From: Mangrovicoccus sp. HB161399
Lineage (GTDB): Bacteria; Pseudomonadota; Alphaproteobacteria; Rhodobacterales; Rhodobacteraceae
DNA length: 64,000 bases
Direction: 5' to 3'
Assembly: GCF_013184745.1 (NCBI RefSeq)
Contig: NZ_JAATVU010000034.1
Location: 1-64,000, forward strand
The translations under genes and the position numbers were made by a program. Positions 35,501 to 44,547 of the stretch are shown here, in pieces. The notes below the pieces were generated by a model. It worked only from the letters and a program-made list of their open reading frames with translations. It was not told the origin of the DNA and ran no database searches. Every line of letters begins with the position of its first letter. The stretch's first letter is position 1.

Positions 35501-36277
35501 TCAGCTCTCCTGCGGCACGAGGCCCGCGGTCAGATCCAGGATTGCGGCGTTCCAGCCTTCGGGGCCTGCGGCCTCCGTGCGGCGGATGCGCCCCTCTGCC
35601 TCGCCTGCCAGCTCGGGCAGGCCGGGGCCGTGGTCGTTGCGGATGACGACGCCATGGGTGGCGGCTTCCAGCATCTCGCGGTCGTTCGGCGCATCGCCGA
35701 GCGCCACGGTGGTCTCCGCGCCGTAGCGCGCGGCGATTTCCGCCATCCGCCCGGCCTTGGTCGCGCCGAAGGACAGCGTCAGGAACCGCCCGCCGGAGCG
35801 CGCGGCGATACCCAGGCGCTCCAGCGCATCGAGGAATGCGGCACGGTCCCCATCGGTTCCCTGCCACAGCCCCGGCTCGGAAAAATGCCGCTGCCGCGAC
35901 AGCCGCGCGGCATCCGGCGCAAGGCCGGTGATCGCCGCGACCTGGGCGTCCGTCATGTCGCCGAAGCCGCAGAACCGCGCGCGGAGCGCGGGCGGCACCT
36001 CGTCCAGCAGCCAGCGCAGCCGGCGATAGGCATCGTCCGCGCCGTCCTCCGTCCCGGGCTTCCAGAGCCCGGCACCGTTCTCGACGATGGCGGGCGCATC
36101 GCCGAGGCCGAGCGCGCCATGCAGCGGCGCGATTTCCGCCGCGGTCTTGGAGCTGGCCAGGACGACCGGGATGCCCAGCGATTTCAGCCGCGCAAGCGCC
36201 GGGCGGGCCGGCGACCAGTCATAGCTTGCATGGTCGAGGAGCGTTCCGTCGAGATCGGTGAAGACAATCCAGGTCAG
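35501..36277 (-). CDS. HAD phosphatase, mannosyl/glucosyl-3-phosphoglycerate phosphatase family, with non-canonical start
   Basis: About 258 residues. The HAD nucleophile motif Thr-Asp-Leu-Asp-Gly-Thr-Leu-Leu-Asp lies at the very N-terminus, with Ser-Ser-Lys-Thr near 40, Val-Glu-Asn-Gly-Ala, and the acidic Leu-Gly-Asp-Ala-Pro-Asn-Asp motif near 195. This is the Cof/MPGP subtype. From the in-frame stop at 36323-36325 down to codon 35996 there is no ATG, GTG or TTG. A GTG at 35998 would delete the catalytic Asp. CTG at 36277 (or ATT at 36268) is the likely start. It feeds into the GT81 gene 1 bp downstream. Confidence 0.75.
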   Translation of the reverse strand: MTWIVFTDLDGTLLDHASYDWSPARPALARLKSLGIPVVLASSKTAAEIAPLHGALGLGDAPAIVENGAGLWKPGTEDGADDAYRRLRWLLDEVPPALRARFCGFGDMTDAQVAAITGLAPDAARLSRQRHFSEPGLWQGTDGDRAAFLDALERLGIAARSGGRFLTLSFGATKAGRMAEIAARYGAETTVALGDAPNDREMLEAATHGVVIRNDHGPGLPELAGEAEGRIRRTEAAGPEGWNAAILDLTAGLVPQES

Positions 36278-36373
36278 GGCGCTGTTCCGTTCCGCTGCTG
36301 CCGGCGGAAGAAGCCGGCCGGGTCAGGGAACACGAAAATGGTAGCGCTGCCAAGTGCTGCGTCGCAGCAAGGC

Positions 36374-37105
36374 TCAGACATGCTGCCCGGCATTCACCTC
36401 GATCTCGGTGCCCGTGACATAGGAGGATTCCGGCGAGCACAGGAAGAAGATCACGTCGGCGACCTCCGAGGGCTGGCCGAGCCGGCGCAGCGGCAGGGTC
36501 TCGACGATCTTCTCGGTTCCCGGAGACAGGATCGAGGTCTCGATCTCGCCCGGCGCGATCGCGTTCACCCGCACGCCCATAGGCCCGAAATCATGCGCCA
36601 TTTCCCGGGTCAGCGCCTTCAGCGCCGCCTTGGAGGTCGAATAGGCGGCCCCCGCGAAGGGATGGATCTGGTTGCCGGCGATGGAGGTCACGTTGACCAC
36701 CGCGCCCTTGGCGGCCGACAGCTCGTCCTTCAGCCCGCGCGCCAGCACAATCGGCGCGAAGAAGTTCACGTGGAACACCTTTCCCCAGGTCCGCAGGTCG
36801 GTTTCCAGCGTGTTCAGCCGCCCGCCCTCTCCGTCCTTCGGGGAAATCCCCGCATTGTTGACCAGCGCGTCGAGACGTCCTTCCAGCTTGCCGCGGATCG
36901 CCTCGATCGCCTCGATCGTGCTCTGCGGATCGCCGAGGTCGATCTGGATGTGGTTCTCCTCGCCGCCCGGCCAGGGACAGCGCGGATCGAAGGGCTGGCG
37001 CGAACAGGTCAGCACCCTCCAGCCCTCGGCGGAGAAGCGCTTCACCGTCGCATGTCCGATCCCGCGGCTCGCGCCGGTCAGGAGCAGGGTCTTCTGGGAT
37101 GCCAT
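36374..37105 (-). CDS. SDR-family oxidoreductase
   Basis: 243 residues. Thr-Gly-Ala-Ser-Arg-Gly-Ile-Gly is at 10-17, Asn-Asn-Ala-Gly near 84, catalytic Ser, and Tyr-Ser-Thr-Ser-Lys near 149. The C-terminal Gly-Thr-Glu-Ile-Glu-Val-Asn-Ala-Gly replaces the usual Asp-Gly-Gly. The substrate is unknown. It is upstream of the HAD-GT81 pair on the same strand, 96 bp away, so cotranscription is possible but not required. Confidence 0.85.
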   Translation of the reverse strand: MASQKTLLLTGASRGIGHATVKRFSAEGWRVLTCSRQPFDPRCPWPGGEENHIQIDLGDPQSTIEAIEAIRGKLEGRLDALVNNAGISPKDGEGGRLNTLETDLRTWGKVFHVNFFAPIVLARGLKDELSAAKGAVVNVTSIAGNQIHPFAGAAYSTSKAALKALTREMAHDFGPMGVRVNAIAPGEIETSILSPGTEKIVETLPLRRLGQPSEVADVIFFLCSPESSYVTGTEIEVNAGQHV

Positions 37106-37221
37106 GGCACGTTCCTTCCTCGTTACCTGCGCAATCTAGGCGCAGTCCCCCGGGTTTGAAAGCTGCCCTTGAGTGATCATGCGCGACGGATTAGGACGGG
37201 ACGTCCCCCGAGGTGCGCGAG

Positions 37222-38088
37222 ATGAAGAAACAGATGTCCCAGACCCGCGACTGGATCGCAACCGCCCGGACCCTGTCCGAAGCCCTCCCCTATCTGCAGC
37301 GCTACGAAGGCGCGACGATCGTCATCAAGCTCGGCGGCCACGCCATGGGCTCGGACGAGGCGATGGAAGAATTCGCCCGCGACATCGTGCTGATGCGCCA
37401 GGTCGGCGTGAATCCGGTCATCGTCCATGGCGGCGGGCCGATGATCAACGCGATGCTCAAGCGTCTCGACATCCAGTCGGAATTCGTCAACGGCAAGCGC
37501 GTCACCGACGCCGCCACCGTCGAGGTGGTCGAGATGGTGCTGTCGGGCCTGATCAACAAGCGCGTCGTGCAGGCGATCAACGATCAGGGCGGCCGCGCGG
37601 TCGGCATCTCCGGCAAGGATGCCGGGCTGATGATCTGCCGCCAGGACGATCCCTCGCTGGGCCTCGTCGGCACGCCCGAGACCGTCGACACGCGCCTGCT
37701 GGAAACGCTGACCGCGGGCGAGCTGATCCCTGTCATCGCGCCGCTCGGCGTCAGCCGCGACGGCGAGACGATGAACATCAACGGCGACACCGCGGCGGGC
37801 GCCATCGCCGGCGCGCTGCAGGCGCGGCGGCTTCTGCTGCTGACCGACGTGGCGGGCGTGAAGAACGCGGCCGGCGAGGTGATGACCGAACTGACCGCGA
37901 CCCACATCCGCGAGCTGACCGATTCCGGCGTGATCGCCGGCGGGATGATCCCCAAGACCGAGACCGCGCTCGACGCGCTGGCCCGCGGCGTGCGGGCGGC
38001 GGTGATCCTGGACGGGCGCGTGCCGAATGCCTGCCTCCTGGAGCTGTTCACCGATCACGGCGTCGGCTCGATGATCCGCCGCGGCTGA
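37222..38088 (+). CDS. argB: ArgB, acetylglutamate kinase
   Basis: 288 residues. Val-Ile-Lys-Leu-Gly-Gly-His-Ala is near 33, Val-His-Gly-Gly-Gly-Pro near 70, and the Asn-Ile-Asn-Gly-Asp-Thr-Ala-Ala substrate loop near 190. It phosphorylates N-acetylglutamate in arginine synthesis. GAGG lies about 8 bases before ATG 37222, which is preferred to GTG 37213. A perfect GCCGCGGC hairpin spans the stop codon. Confidence 0.95.
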   Translation: MKKQMSQTRDWIATARTLSEALPYLQRYEGATIVIKLGGHAMGSDEAMEEFARDIVLMRQVGVNPVIVHGGGPMINAMLKRLDIQSEFVNGKRVTDAATVEVVEMVLSGLINKRVVQAINDQGGRAVGISGKDAGLMICRQDDPSLGLVGTPETVDTRLLETLTAGELIPVIAPLGVSRDGETMNINGDTAAGAIAGALQARRLLLLTDVAGVKNAAGEVMTELTATHIRELTDSGVIAGGMIPKTETALDALARGVRAAVILDGRVPNACLLELFTDHGVGSMIRRG

Positions 38089-38122
38089 GCCGCGGCCCGC
38101 GCTGCAAGCAGGACAGACCTCC

Positions 38123-38626
38123 ATGCCCCGCCTGATCCTCACCCGCCACGCCAAGTCCGACTGGTCGCACGAGGTGCCCAGCGATCATGACCGGCCGCTG
38201 AATGCCCGCGGCCGGGCCGCGGCACCGCTGATCGGCCAGGAGCTCGCCGCGCGCGGGCTGGTGCCGGACCAGGTGTTCTGTTCCTCCGCGCGCCGCACCC
38301 AGGAAACCTGGGCCGGCATTTCGTCGGAGCTGCCCGGCGCGGCCGCGGCCGAGATCCTGCCCTCGCTCTACCATGCCTCGCCCGAGACGATGCTGTCGGT
38401 GCTGCACGGCGCCACCGGCCAGCTGGTGGCGATGGTCGCGCACAATCCCGGCATCGGCGCGCTGGCGCACCGGCTGCTGGCGGCAGGTCCCGCCCATCCG
38501 AAATTCGGCATCTACCCGACCGGCGCCACGCTGATCGCCGAGATCGAGGACTGGGCCGGACTGGAAAGCGGCAGGGCGCGGCTGGTCGATTTCTTCGTCC
38601 CCCGCGACCTGCCCGGTCATCCCTGA
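38123..38626 (+). CDS. SixA-type histidine phosphatase
   Basis: 167 residues of the phosphoglycerate-mutase-like histidine phosphatase superfamily. The Arg-His-Ala-Lys-Ser motif at 8-12 holds the catalytic His, a Ser-Ser-Ala-Arg-Arg-Thr follows near 53, and His-Asn-Pro-Gly near 111 is the second His. Short members like this dephosphorylate phosphohistidine in phosphorelays (SixA), but the target is unknown. It is 34 bp after argB. Confidence 0.87.
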   Translation: MPRLILTRHAKSDWSHEVPSDHDRPLNARGRAAAPLIGQELAARGLVPDQVFCSSARRTQETWAGISSELPGAAAAEILPSLYHASPETMLSVLHGATGQLVAMVAHNPGIGALAHRLLAAGPAHPKFGIYPTGATLIAEIEDWAGLESGRARLVDFFVPRDLPGHP

Positions 38627-38650
38627 GCGCATCGGCTCAGCTGGGCCGGC

Positions 38651-39022
38651 TCAGACGGCGCCGCCCGGCTCGCCCGAGAAGATGATCCGCACGTCCTCGG
38701 CGCGGGCGACGAACTGGCAGGCCAGGCGCCAGCGCGGCGGCATGTCGTTCACCTCGGCCGCCTCGATCTCCGCGGCGGTCAGCTTGCCCAGCTCCTTCAG
38801 CTTGGATTTCTCCTTCTCGGTCAGGGCGAGGCTCATCTTGCTCTCGGGGCTGTAGTACTCCACTTCGATCAGGCAGGAGCCGCAATTGCCGTTCTGGCAT
38901 TCGAACGGAATCGGGATGTTGTGCTCTTCCGCCAGGCCGAGCACGGTCTTGGTGTTGCCGGCGATCGCATAGACGGTCTTGTCCTGGTGCATGATCGGCG
39001 ACGAGAAAGTTACGTTGGCCAT
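38651..39022 (-). CDS. Plant-type [2Fe-2S] ferredoxin
   Basis: 123 residues. The cluster ligands Cys-X4-Cys-X2-Cys (Cys-Gln-Asn-Gly-Asn-Cys-Gly-Ser-Cys) are near residue 41, with the fourth Cys in Leu-Ala-Cys-Gln-Phe near 100. A 35-residue Lys/Glu-rich helix is inserted between them, longer than in standard plant ferredoxins. It is an electron carrier of unknown partner. ATG 39022 has GAAGGGG upstream. Confidence 0.88.
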   Translation of the reverse strand: MANVTFSSPIMHQDKTVYAIAGNTKTVLGLAEEHNIPIPFECQNGNCGSCLIEVEYYSPESKMSLALTEKEKSKLKELGKLTAAEIEAAEVNDMPPRWRLACQFVARAEDVRIIFSGEPGGAV

Positions 39023-39192
39023 GATTGGTCCCCTTCTTGCGGCTGGCCGGGCGGGAGGCCGGGCGAGCCAGGTCACGTGCCGGAAGACAATCCTCCGGTA
39101 CCCTGTCGAAGCAGGGACCAGGCCAAGGGAAATTCCGCGCTTCCGGCCCGTTTGCGGGGCCCGGGACCGACAATTGTCGGATCCGCGACGGA

Positions 39193-39555
39193 TCAGCGGG
39201 CGCTTTCGCGCGCCAGGAGCTCGGCATGCAGTTCGGGCGCAAGCTCGTGCAGGCTGTCCATCAGCCGCTCGGCACGGTCTCGGATGCTTGCGGCCTCGGC
39301 GGCCTTCGCCGCCTCGATCCTGCCGCGCAATTCCAGCGCCTTCGCCATCTTCGGTTCCTGCCGCAGCGCCGGGTCCCGGTCGGCAAGCTCCTTCAGCGCA
39401 TCGAACAGCGTGCCGAGCTGGCTGCCGTAGCTGGCGACATCCTCGACGATGCGGCGCTCTACCTCGGGCACCCCGGCGAAATCCGGCGCGATGGATTGCG
39501 CGACATCCCCCGACAGGGGCGCGCGGAAGATGGCGGAAAAGGGGAAGACGTTCAT
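39193..39555 (-). CDS. Hypothetical helical protein
   Basis: 120 residues, not recognised. After a Pro-containing N-terminus the chain from about residue 30 to the end is charged and helical, with many Ala, Glu, Leu and Arg, suggesting coiled coils. There is no signal peptide or membrane helix. It stands alone between a ferredoxin gene and the bzt operon. Coding is supported by length in a gap on the same strand and composition only. Confidence 0.5.
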   Translation of the reverse strand: MNVFPFSAIFRAPLSGDVAQSIAPDFAGVPEVERRIVEDVASYGSQLGTLFDALKELADRDPALRQEPKMAKALELRGRIEAAKAAEAASIRDRAERLMDSLHELAPELHAELLARESAR

Positions 39556-39670
39556 GGCGGCGCTCCGGGCTGGACTCCTTGCGGTGCCATGTTACCCGGC
39601 CCGGGCGGCAGCGCGAGGATTTCCGCGGGCGCGGATGGCAGGGGACGGCGGACCGCCCCCTGCGCGGGCG

Positions 39671-40453
39671 TCAGTGCCCGAGAATCTGGCTGAGGAACAG
39701 CTTGGTGCGGTCGCTCTGCGGGTTGTTGAAGAAGGCCTTCGGCTCGTTCTGCTCGACGATCTGGCCCGCATCCATGAAGATCACCCGGTTCGCCACGGCC
39801 TGGGCGAAGCCCATCTCGTGGGTCACGCAGAGCATGGTCATGCCTTCCTCCGCGAGCTGGATCATGGTGTCGAGCACCTCCTTGATCATCTCCGGGTCGA
39901 GCGCCGAGGTCGGCTCGTCGAAGAGCATGATCTTGGGCCGCATGCACAGCGAGCGCGCGATGGCGACCCGCTGCTGCTGGCCGCCCGAGAGCTGGCCGGG
40001 ATACTTGTTGGCCTGATCGGGGATCTTGACCTTTTCCAGGTAGTGCATCGCGGTCTCGATCGCTTCCTTCTTCGGGATTTTGCGGACCCAGATCGGGGCG
40101 AGCGTGCAGTTTTCCAGGATCGTCAGATGCGGGAAGAGGTTGAAATGCTGGAAGCACATCCCGACCTCAGAGCGGATCTTGTCGATGTTCTTCAGATCCG
40201 AGGACAGGACGGTGCCGTCGACGGTGATCCTGCCTTCCTGGTGTTCCTCCAGCGCGTTGATGCAGCGGATCATGGTGGATTTGCCGGACCCGGAGGGCCC
40301 GCAGATCACGATCCGCTCGCCGCGGTAGACGGTCAGGTTGATGTCGCGCAGGACATGGAACTGGCCGTACCACTTGTTCATGTTCTGGATCGAGATGGCC
40401 ACCTCGTCGGAGATAGTCATGCCCGGGGCGGTGTTCACGGCAGTGTCGGTCAT
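39671..40453 (-). CDS. bztD: BztD, ATP-binding protein of the Glu/Gln/Asp/Asn ABC transporter
   Basis: 260 residues. Walker A is Gly-Pro-Ser-Gly-Ser-Gly-Lys-Ser-Thr near 55, the ABC signature Leu-Ser-Gly-Gly-Gln-Gln-Gln-Arg near 155, and Walker B Ile-Met-Leu-Phe-Asp-Glu-Pro-Thr follows. It energises polar amino-acid uptake with BztB and BztC. The gene order bztA-B-C-D is that of Rhodobacter capsulatus. Confidence 0.93.
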   Translation of the reverse strand: MTDTAVNTAPGMTISDEVAISIQNMNKWYGQFHVLRDINLTVYRGERIVICGPSGSGKSTMIRCINALEEHQEGRITVDGTVLSSDLKNIDKIRSEVGMCFQHFNLFPHLTILENCTLAPIWVRKIPKKEAIETAMHYLEKVKIPDQANKYPGQLSGGQQQRVAIARSLCMRPKIMLFDEPTSALDPEMIKEVLDTMIQLAEEGMTMLCVTHEMGFAQAVANRVIFMDAGQIVEQNEPKAFFNNPQSDRTKLFLSQILGH

Positions 40454-40462
40454 GGGATTTCC

Positions 40463-41761
40463 TCAGCGGTGGCCGGTGTTGAGCTTGCGTTCCAGGTACA
40501 TGGAGTACCGGGACATCGAGAAGCAGAAGATGAAGAAGACGAAGCCGATGAAGACGAACAGCTCCCAGTAGATGCCGTTCCAGGCGTTGTCGGCGCGGAT
40601 CGCGTTCGACAGGCCGATCGGATCGAGAATGCCGATGATCGAGACCAGCGTCGTGTCCTTGAACAGGCCGATGAAGGTCGAGACGATCCCCGGGATGGCG
40701 ATTTTCAGCGCCTGCGGCATGATGATCAGCCGCTGCGCCTGCCAGTAGTCCAGCCCGAGGCTGTCAGCCGCCTCGTACTGGCCCTTGGGCAGCGCCGCGA
40801 GGCCGCCGCGGATCACCTCGGCAATATAGGCCGACGAGAACAGCGTCGCCATGATGATGACGCGCACGACCAGGTCGAAATTGGTGCCCGGCGGCATGAA
40901 GTAGTTCAGCAGCGTCGAGGCGACGAACAGCAGCGTGATCAGCGGCACGCCGCGGATGAACTCGATGAAGCCGACCGAGAAGGCGCGCACGATGAACAGG
41001 TTCGTCTGCCGTCCCAGCGCCAGCATGATGCCGAGCGGCAGCGACAGGGTGATGGCGGTTATGCCGATCACGATCGAGACCATGAAGCCGCCGAACTGAT
41101 TGGACTCCACCACCTCGATGCCCAGCGGGATGACGGCGTGCAGCCCGCGCGCGATCGGTCCCATCAGGAAGATCCACCAGATGACCGGCACCAGGACGGC
41201 CGCGGCAATGGCAAGGATGCCGTTGACCGCCGAGCCGTAGCGGTAGGCCGCGCCGCCGAGGGCGAAGCCCGCCAGCGCCGCCAGCGGGGTCCAGATCGAG
41301 CCGCCCCAGAGCAGCCAGGCCCCGATGAAGGGGAACAGCGCCGAGAAGATCATCATCTTGCGCGGCAGATGGGTGAACAGCACCGGCGCCAGCGCAACCA
41401 GCATCAGGACGAAGGTCAGGTTCGGCCGCCAGTAGAGCTCGGACGGGTAGAAGCCGTAGACCAGCTGGAAGAACCGGTCGTGGATCACCGCCCAGCAGGC
41501 GCCGGAATGGTCGAGGCCGTAGGTCTCGTCGATGATCTGGCGGCATTCGGCCAGGCTGTCGGCATTCCAGACCGACAGGAACATCCAGGGCAGCAGATGC
41601 GCCAGCAGCAGGAAGATCGCCACCATCGTCACCAGCGTCAGGACCGAATTGCCAGGGCCGTCGAACAGGTTGCGCTTCAGCCAGCCTGCCGGGCCAACCG
41701 AGGTGACCGGCGCGGGCTTGGGGTCGAGCATCTGGGTGCGGACATAGGGTTCGAAAGCCAT
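40463..41761 (-). CDS. bztC: BztC, permease of the Glu/Gln/Asp/Asn ABC transporter
   Basis: 432 residues: an N-terminal cytoplasmic stretch, several extra membrane helices, and the HisMQ-type permease domain in the last 220 residues with the EAA loop (Glu-Ala-Ala-Asp-Ser-Leu-Gly-Leu). Length and extra helices are typical of BztC/AapM. It lies 1 bp after bztB and 9 bp before bztD. Confidence 0.93.
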   Translation of the reverse strand: MAFEPYVRTQMLDPKPAPVTSVGPAGWLKRNLFDGPGNSVLTLVTMVAIFLLLAHLLPWMFLSVWNADSLAECRQIIDETYGLDHSGACWAVIHDRFFQLVYGFYPSELYWRPNLTFVLMLVALAPVLFTHLPRKMMIFSALFPFIGAWLLWGGSIWTPLAALAGFALGGAAYRYGSAVNGILAIAAAVLVPVIWWIFLMGPIARGLHAVIPLGIEVVESNQFGGFMVSIVIGITAITLSLPLGIMLALGRQTNLFIVRAFSVGFIEFIRGVPLITLLFVASTLLNYFMPPGTNFDLVVRVIIMATLFSSAYIAEVIRGGLAALPKGQYEAADSLGLDYWQAQRLIIMPQALKIAIPGIVSTFIGLFKDTTLVSIIGILDPIGLSNAIRADNAWNGIYWELFVFIGFVFFIFCFSMSRYSMYLERKLNTGHR

Positions 41762-41762
41762 C

Positions 41763-43016
41763 TCACCGCTCCTTCAGCTTGACGCGCTGGTTGTAGATGT
41801 TGAACACGCCCGAGATGCACAGCGAGATCGCCAGGTAGATCAGCATGGTCAGCATCACGCATTCCAGCTCCCGCCCGGACAGGTTCAGCGAGGTCCCCAT
41901 CAGCGTGCCGGTCAGATCCATGTAGCCGACGCCGATCGCCAGCGAGCTGTTCTTGGTCAGGTTCAGGTATTGCGAGATCAGCGGCGGGATGATGACCCGC
42001 AGCGCCTGCGGCAGGATCACCAGGCGCATGGTCCGGCTGGGGCGCAGGCCGAGCGCGGCCGCGGCCTCGGACTGGCCCTTGGAGATCGCCATGATGCCGC
42101 CGCGCACGATCTCGGCGATGAAGGCGGCGGTATAGAGGCTGAGTGCCAGCCAGAGCGCAATGAAGGAATTGCGCATGTAGATGCCGCCCTGGAAGTTGAA
42201 GCCCTTGAGCTCGGGATAGCCCAGGTGGAAGCCCAGCAGCACTAGCACCACGATGAGCGGAACCGCGATCACGCCAAGCGACATGTACCAGGTCTTGGGC
42301 CGCTCGCCGGTGGCGTTCTGGATGCGGTCGGCGCGCTTGCCGATCTGCTTGGCCGCGAAGATGCCCGCGGCCAGAACGGCCAGCAGCACCAGCAGGTCGT
42401 TGGAGATGTCGAAGATGCCGAAGAACGAGAATTCGCCGAGGCTGCGCGAGAACAGCGGTTCGGGCATGTAGATGCCGCGGTTGGTGAGGGCTACCGAGTC
42501 GAGGAACATCGAGGCCGCCGGATCGTCGCCGCGGAAGTCGCGGGGCTGCGGCAGCGCCTCGATCAGGATCGCCATGGCCAGAACGATCCACAGCAGCACC
42601 GGCACGTTGCGGAAGGTTTCGACGTAGATGGTCATCACCCGCGCGATCAGCCAGTTCGAGGACAGGCGCAGCACGCCCACCACGACGCCCACCACGGTCG
42701 CCAGGATGCAGCCGAGGAAGGCCACCAGCAGCGTGTTCAGCAGGCCGACGAAGGCCGCGCGCGCATGGGTGTCCTGGCTCGTGTACTTGATGAGCATCTG
42801 GTTGATGTCGTAGTTCGCCGGTTCTCCGAGGAAACCGAAATCGATCGGCTTGCCGAGAGCGGCGAGGTTCGACGCGACATTGGCGCCGAGCCAGAAGATC
42901 AGCGACAGGACCGCGATCAGGGTGACGATCTGGATCGTCATCGAGCGGTAGCGCGTGTCGTAGATCAGCTGGGAAAGCTGGAATCCGCCCTGCGGCGGTT
43001 CGCTGACAGTGGCCAT
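41763..43016 (-). CDS. bztB: BztB, permease of the Glu/Gln/Asp/Asn ABC transporter
   Basis: 417 residues, with the BztB/AapQ layout: an N-terminal helix, a long periplasmic loop, then the permease domain with EAA loop Glu-Ala-Ala-Ala-Ala-Leu-Gly-Leu. ATG 43016 is chosen because the upstream in-frame extension to 43142 enters the bztA end and is unlike the family. It forms the membrane channel with BztC. Confidence 0.93.
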   Translation of the reverse strand: MATVSEPPQGGFQLSQLIYDTRYRSMTIQIVTLIAVLSLIFWLGANVASNLAALGKPIDFGFLGEPANYDINQMLIKYTSQDTHARAAFVGLLNTLLVAFLGCILATVVGVVVGVLRLSSNWLIARVMTIYVETFRNVPVLLWIVLAMAILIEALPQPRDFRGDDPAASMFLDSVALTNRGIYMPEPLFSRSLGEFSFFGIFDISNDLLVLLAVLAAGIFAAKQIGKRADRIQNATGERPKTWYMSLGVIAVPLIVVLVLLGFHLGYPELKGFNFQGGIYMRNSFIALWLALSLYTAAFIAEIVRGGIMAISKGQSEAAAALGLRPSRTMRLVILPQALRVIIPPLISQYLNLTKNSSLAIGVGYMDLTGTLMGTSLNLSGRELECVMLTMLIYLAISLCISGVFNIYNQRVKLKER

Positions 43017-43066
43017 TGGTACTCCTTCGGGGGGTAAGGCTGCCGGAACGGATCTCCGGATGGACT

Positions 43067-43092
43067 GAGGGCGCGGAATGAACCGCGCCCTC
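43067..43092 (-). terminator. Intercistronic stem-loop between bztA and bztB
   Basis: A perfect 10-bp stem (43067-43076 with 43083-43092) around AATGAA begins 8 bp after the bztA stop. Such structures stabilise the upstream message or attenuate transcription, giving more binding protein than permease. Confidence 0.6.
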
Positions 43093-43099
43093 GATTGCC

Positions 43100-44116
43100 T
43101 TAGCGGAACGGCGGGGAGTACATCAGGCCGCCCTCGGTCCACTGCGCGTTCAGGCCGCGCGCCAGGCCGATCGGGGTGCTCTCGCCGATGTTCTTCTCGA
43201 AGATCTCGCCGTAGTTGCCCTCGGCCATGATCGCGTTCTTCGCCCAGTCGGCGGACAGGCCCAGCATCTCGCCCAGGTTGCCCTCGGTGCCCAGCAGGCG
43301 CGCGATTTCCGGGTTCTCGGTCGACGCCGACAGCTCCTCGATATTCGCGGAGGTCACGCCCAGTTCCTCGGCGGTGATCAGCGCGTTCAGAGTCCAGCGG
43401 GCGATGTCGGCCCAGTGGTCGTCGCCGTGGCGGACGAGCGGACCCAGCGGCTCCTTCGACACGATTTCCGGCAGGATGATGTGGTCGCCCGGGTTCTCGA
43501 AGGAGGCGCGGGTCGCGGCCAGGCCGGAGGCGTCGGTCGTGTAGACGTCGCAGGCACCGGCCAGGTACTGCTGCTGGGCCTCGGCGTTGGTCTCGATCGG
43601 GACCGGCTCGTAGCTGATGTTGTTCTTGCGGAAGAAGTCCGACAGGTTCAGCTCGGTGGTGGTGCCCTTCTGGATGCAGACGGTGGCGCCGTCGAGCTCG
43701 CGCGCGGAGGACACGCCCAGTTCCTTCGGCACCATGAAGCCCTGGCCGTCATAGTAGTTGACGCCGACGAAGGTGGTCTTCAGGTCGACATCGCGGGTCA
43801 GCGTCCAGGTGGTGTTGCGCGACAGGATGTCGATCTCGCCCGCGGAGAGCGCGGAGAAGCGGTTGGTGGTGGTCAGCGGCTTGAACTCGACCGCGTCCGG
43901 GTCGCCGAAGATGGCGGCTGCCAGAGCCCGGCAATAGGCGACGTCGAACCCTTCGTAGCGGCCATTGGCATCGGGCGCCGAGAAGCCGGCCAGGCCGGTC
44001 GACGTGCCGCAGATCAGTTCGCCGCGGGCCTTCACGTCGTCGAGCGTATCGGCAGATGCGAAACCTGCCGCGACGCCGGCAACTGCCAGCGCGCCCCAAA
44101 ATACCTTTTTGGTCAT
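43100..44116 (-). CDS. bztA: BztA, periplasmic Glu/Gln/Asp/Asn-binding protein
   Basis: 338 residues. A signal peptide (Met-Thr-Lys-Lys ... Phe-Ala-Ser-Ala, cut near 22) precedes a solute-binding family 3 domain with Arg-Gly-Glu-Leu-Ile-Cys-Gly near residue 31 and Gly-Phe-Asp-Val-Ala-Tyr-Cys-Arg near 57. It captures acidic amino acids and their amides. It heads the bzt operon. Confidence 0.94.
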   Translation of the reverse strand: MTKKVFWGALAVAGVAAGFASADTLDDVKARGELICGTSTGLAGFSAPDANGRYEGFDVAYCRALAAAIFGDPDAVEFKPLTTTNRFSALSAGEIDILSRNTTWTLTRDVDLKTTFVGVNYYDGQGFMVPKELGVSSARELDGATVCIQKGTTTELNLSDFFRKNNISYEPVPIETNAEAQQQYLAGACDVYTTDASGLAATRASFENPGDHIILPEIVSKEPLGPLVRHGDDHWADIARWTLNALITAEELGVTSANIEELSASTENPEIARLLGTEGNLGEMLGLSADWAKNAIMAEGNYGEIFEKNIGESTPIGLARGLNAQWTEGGLMYSPPFR

Positions 44117-44547
44117 GTGTACCTCTTCCTGTGACCGCCTTGAGCGGTTTTTCGCCGGTGCACTCTTCCGGCTTCAGTCCCTATTAGTCTTGGTGAGCCC
44201 CTCACCGCCGGAATTCGTGCAGTTTAACAGCCGTGGGTCAAGGGGCTGCCCCCCCTTCCCCCAGCGAAAACGATGACTTTTTCAGCAGATGTTTCGAACG
44301 CGGGCGAAAAAGGGGCATGGAGCCAAGCACTTTTTCGGCAGGACAACCGCTCGGAATCGGGTCGCGCCAGAGTGTTCGGGCAAATGCCCGGCAAGTGGGC
44401 AAAGTGGAATCGCACCGCGGGACCGTCTCCGGCGGCCAGCTTTCGGACAGCAACGGACGAGGAGTGGCGGGCTTCCGCAGACGCCCCGGCAAGGCCGGAT
44501 GTCCGGACCTCCCCCGCCGTCACGCCGGGAGAGCCGGGATCCAATGC
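44117..44547. other. 431-bp gap upstream of bztA
   Basis: The gap separates bztA from the ATP12 gene upstream on the same strand and should hold the bzt promoter. I see TTGACC on the minus strand near 44240 but no good -10 at the right spacing. No RNA or gene was recognised. Confidence 0.45.

Noticed and set aside
35501-35998. 165-residue HAD protein starting at GTG 35998
   Set aside because: It would lack the nucleophile motif that is plainly encoded in the same frame upstream, so it is a truncation artefact.
39449-41782. 777-codon + strand frame across the bzt genes
   Set aside because: It is antisense to three confidently identified transporter genes and has biased Asp/His/Gln-rich composition.
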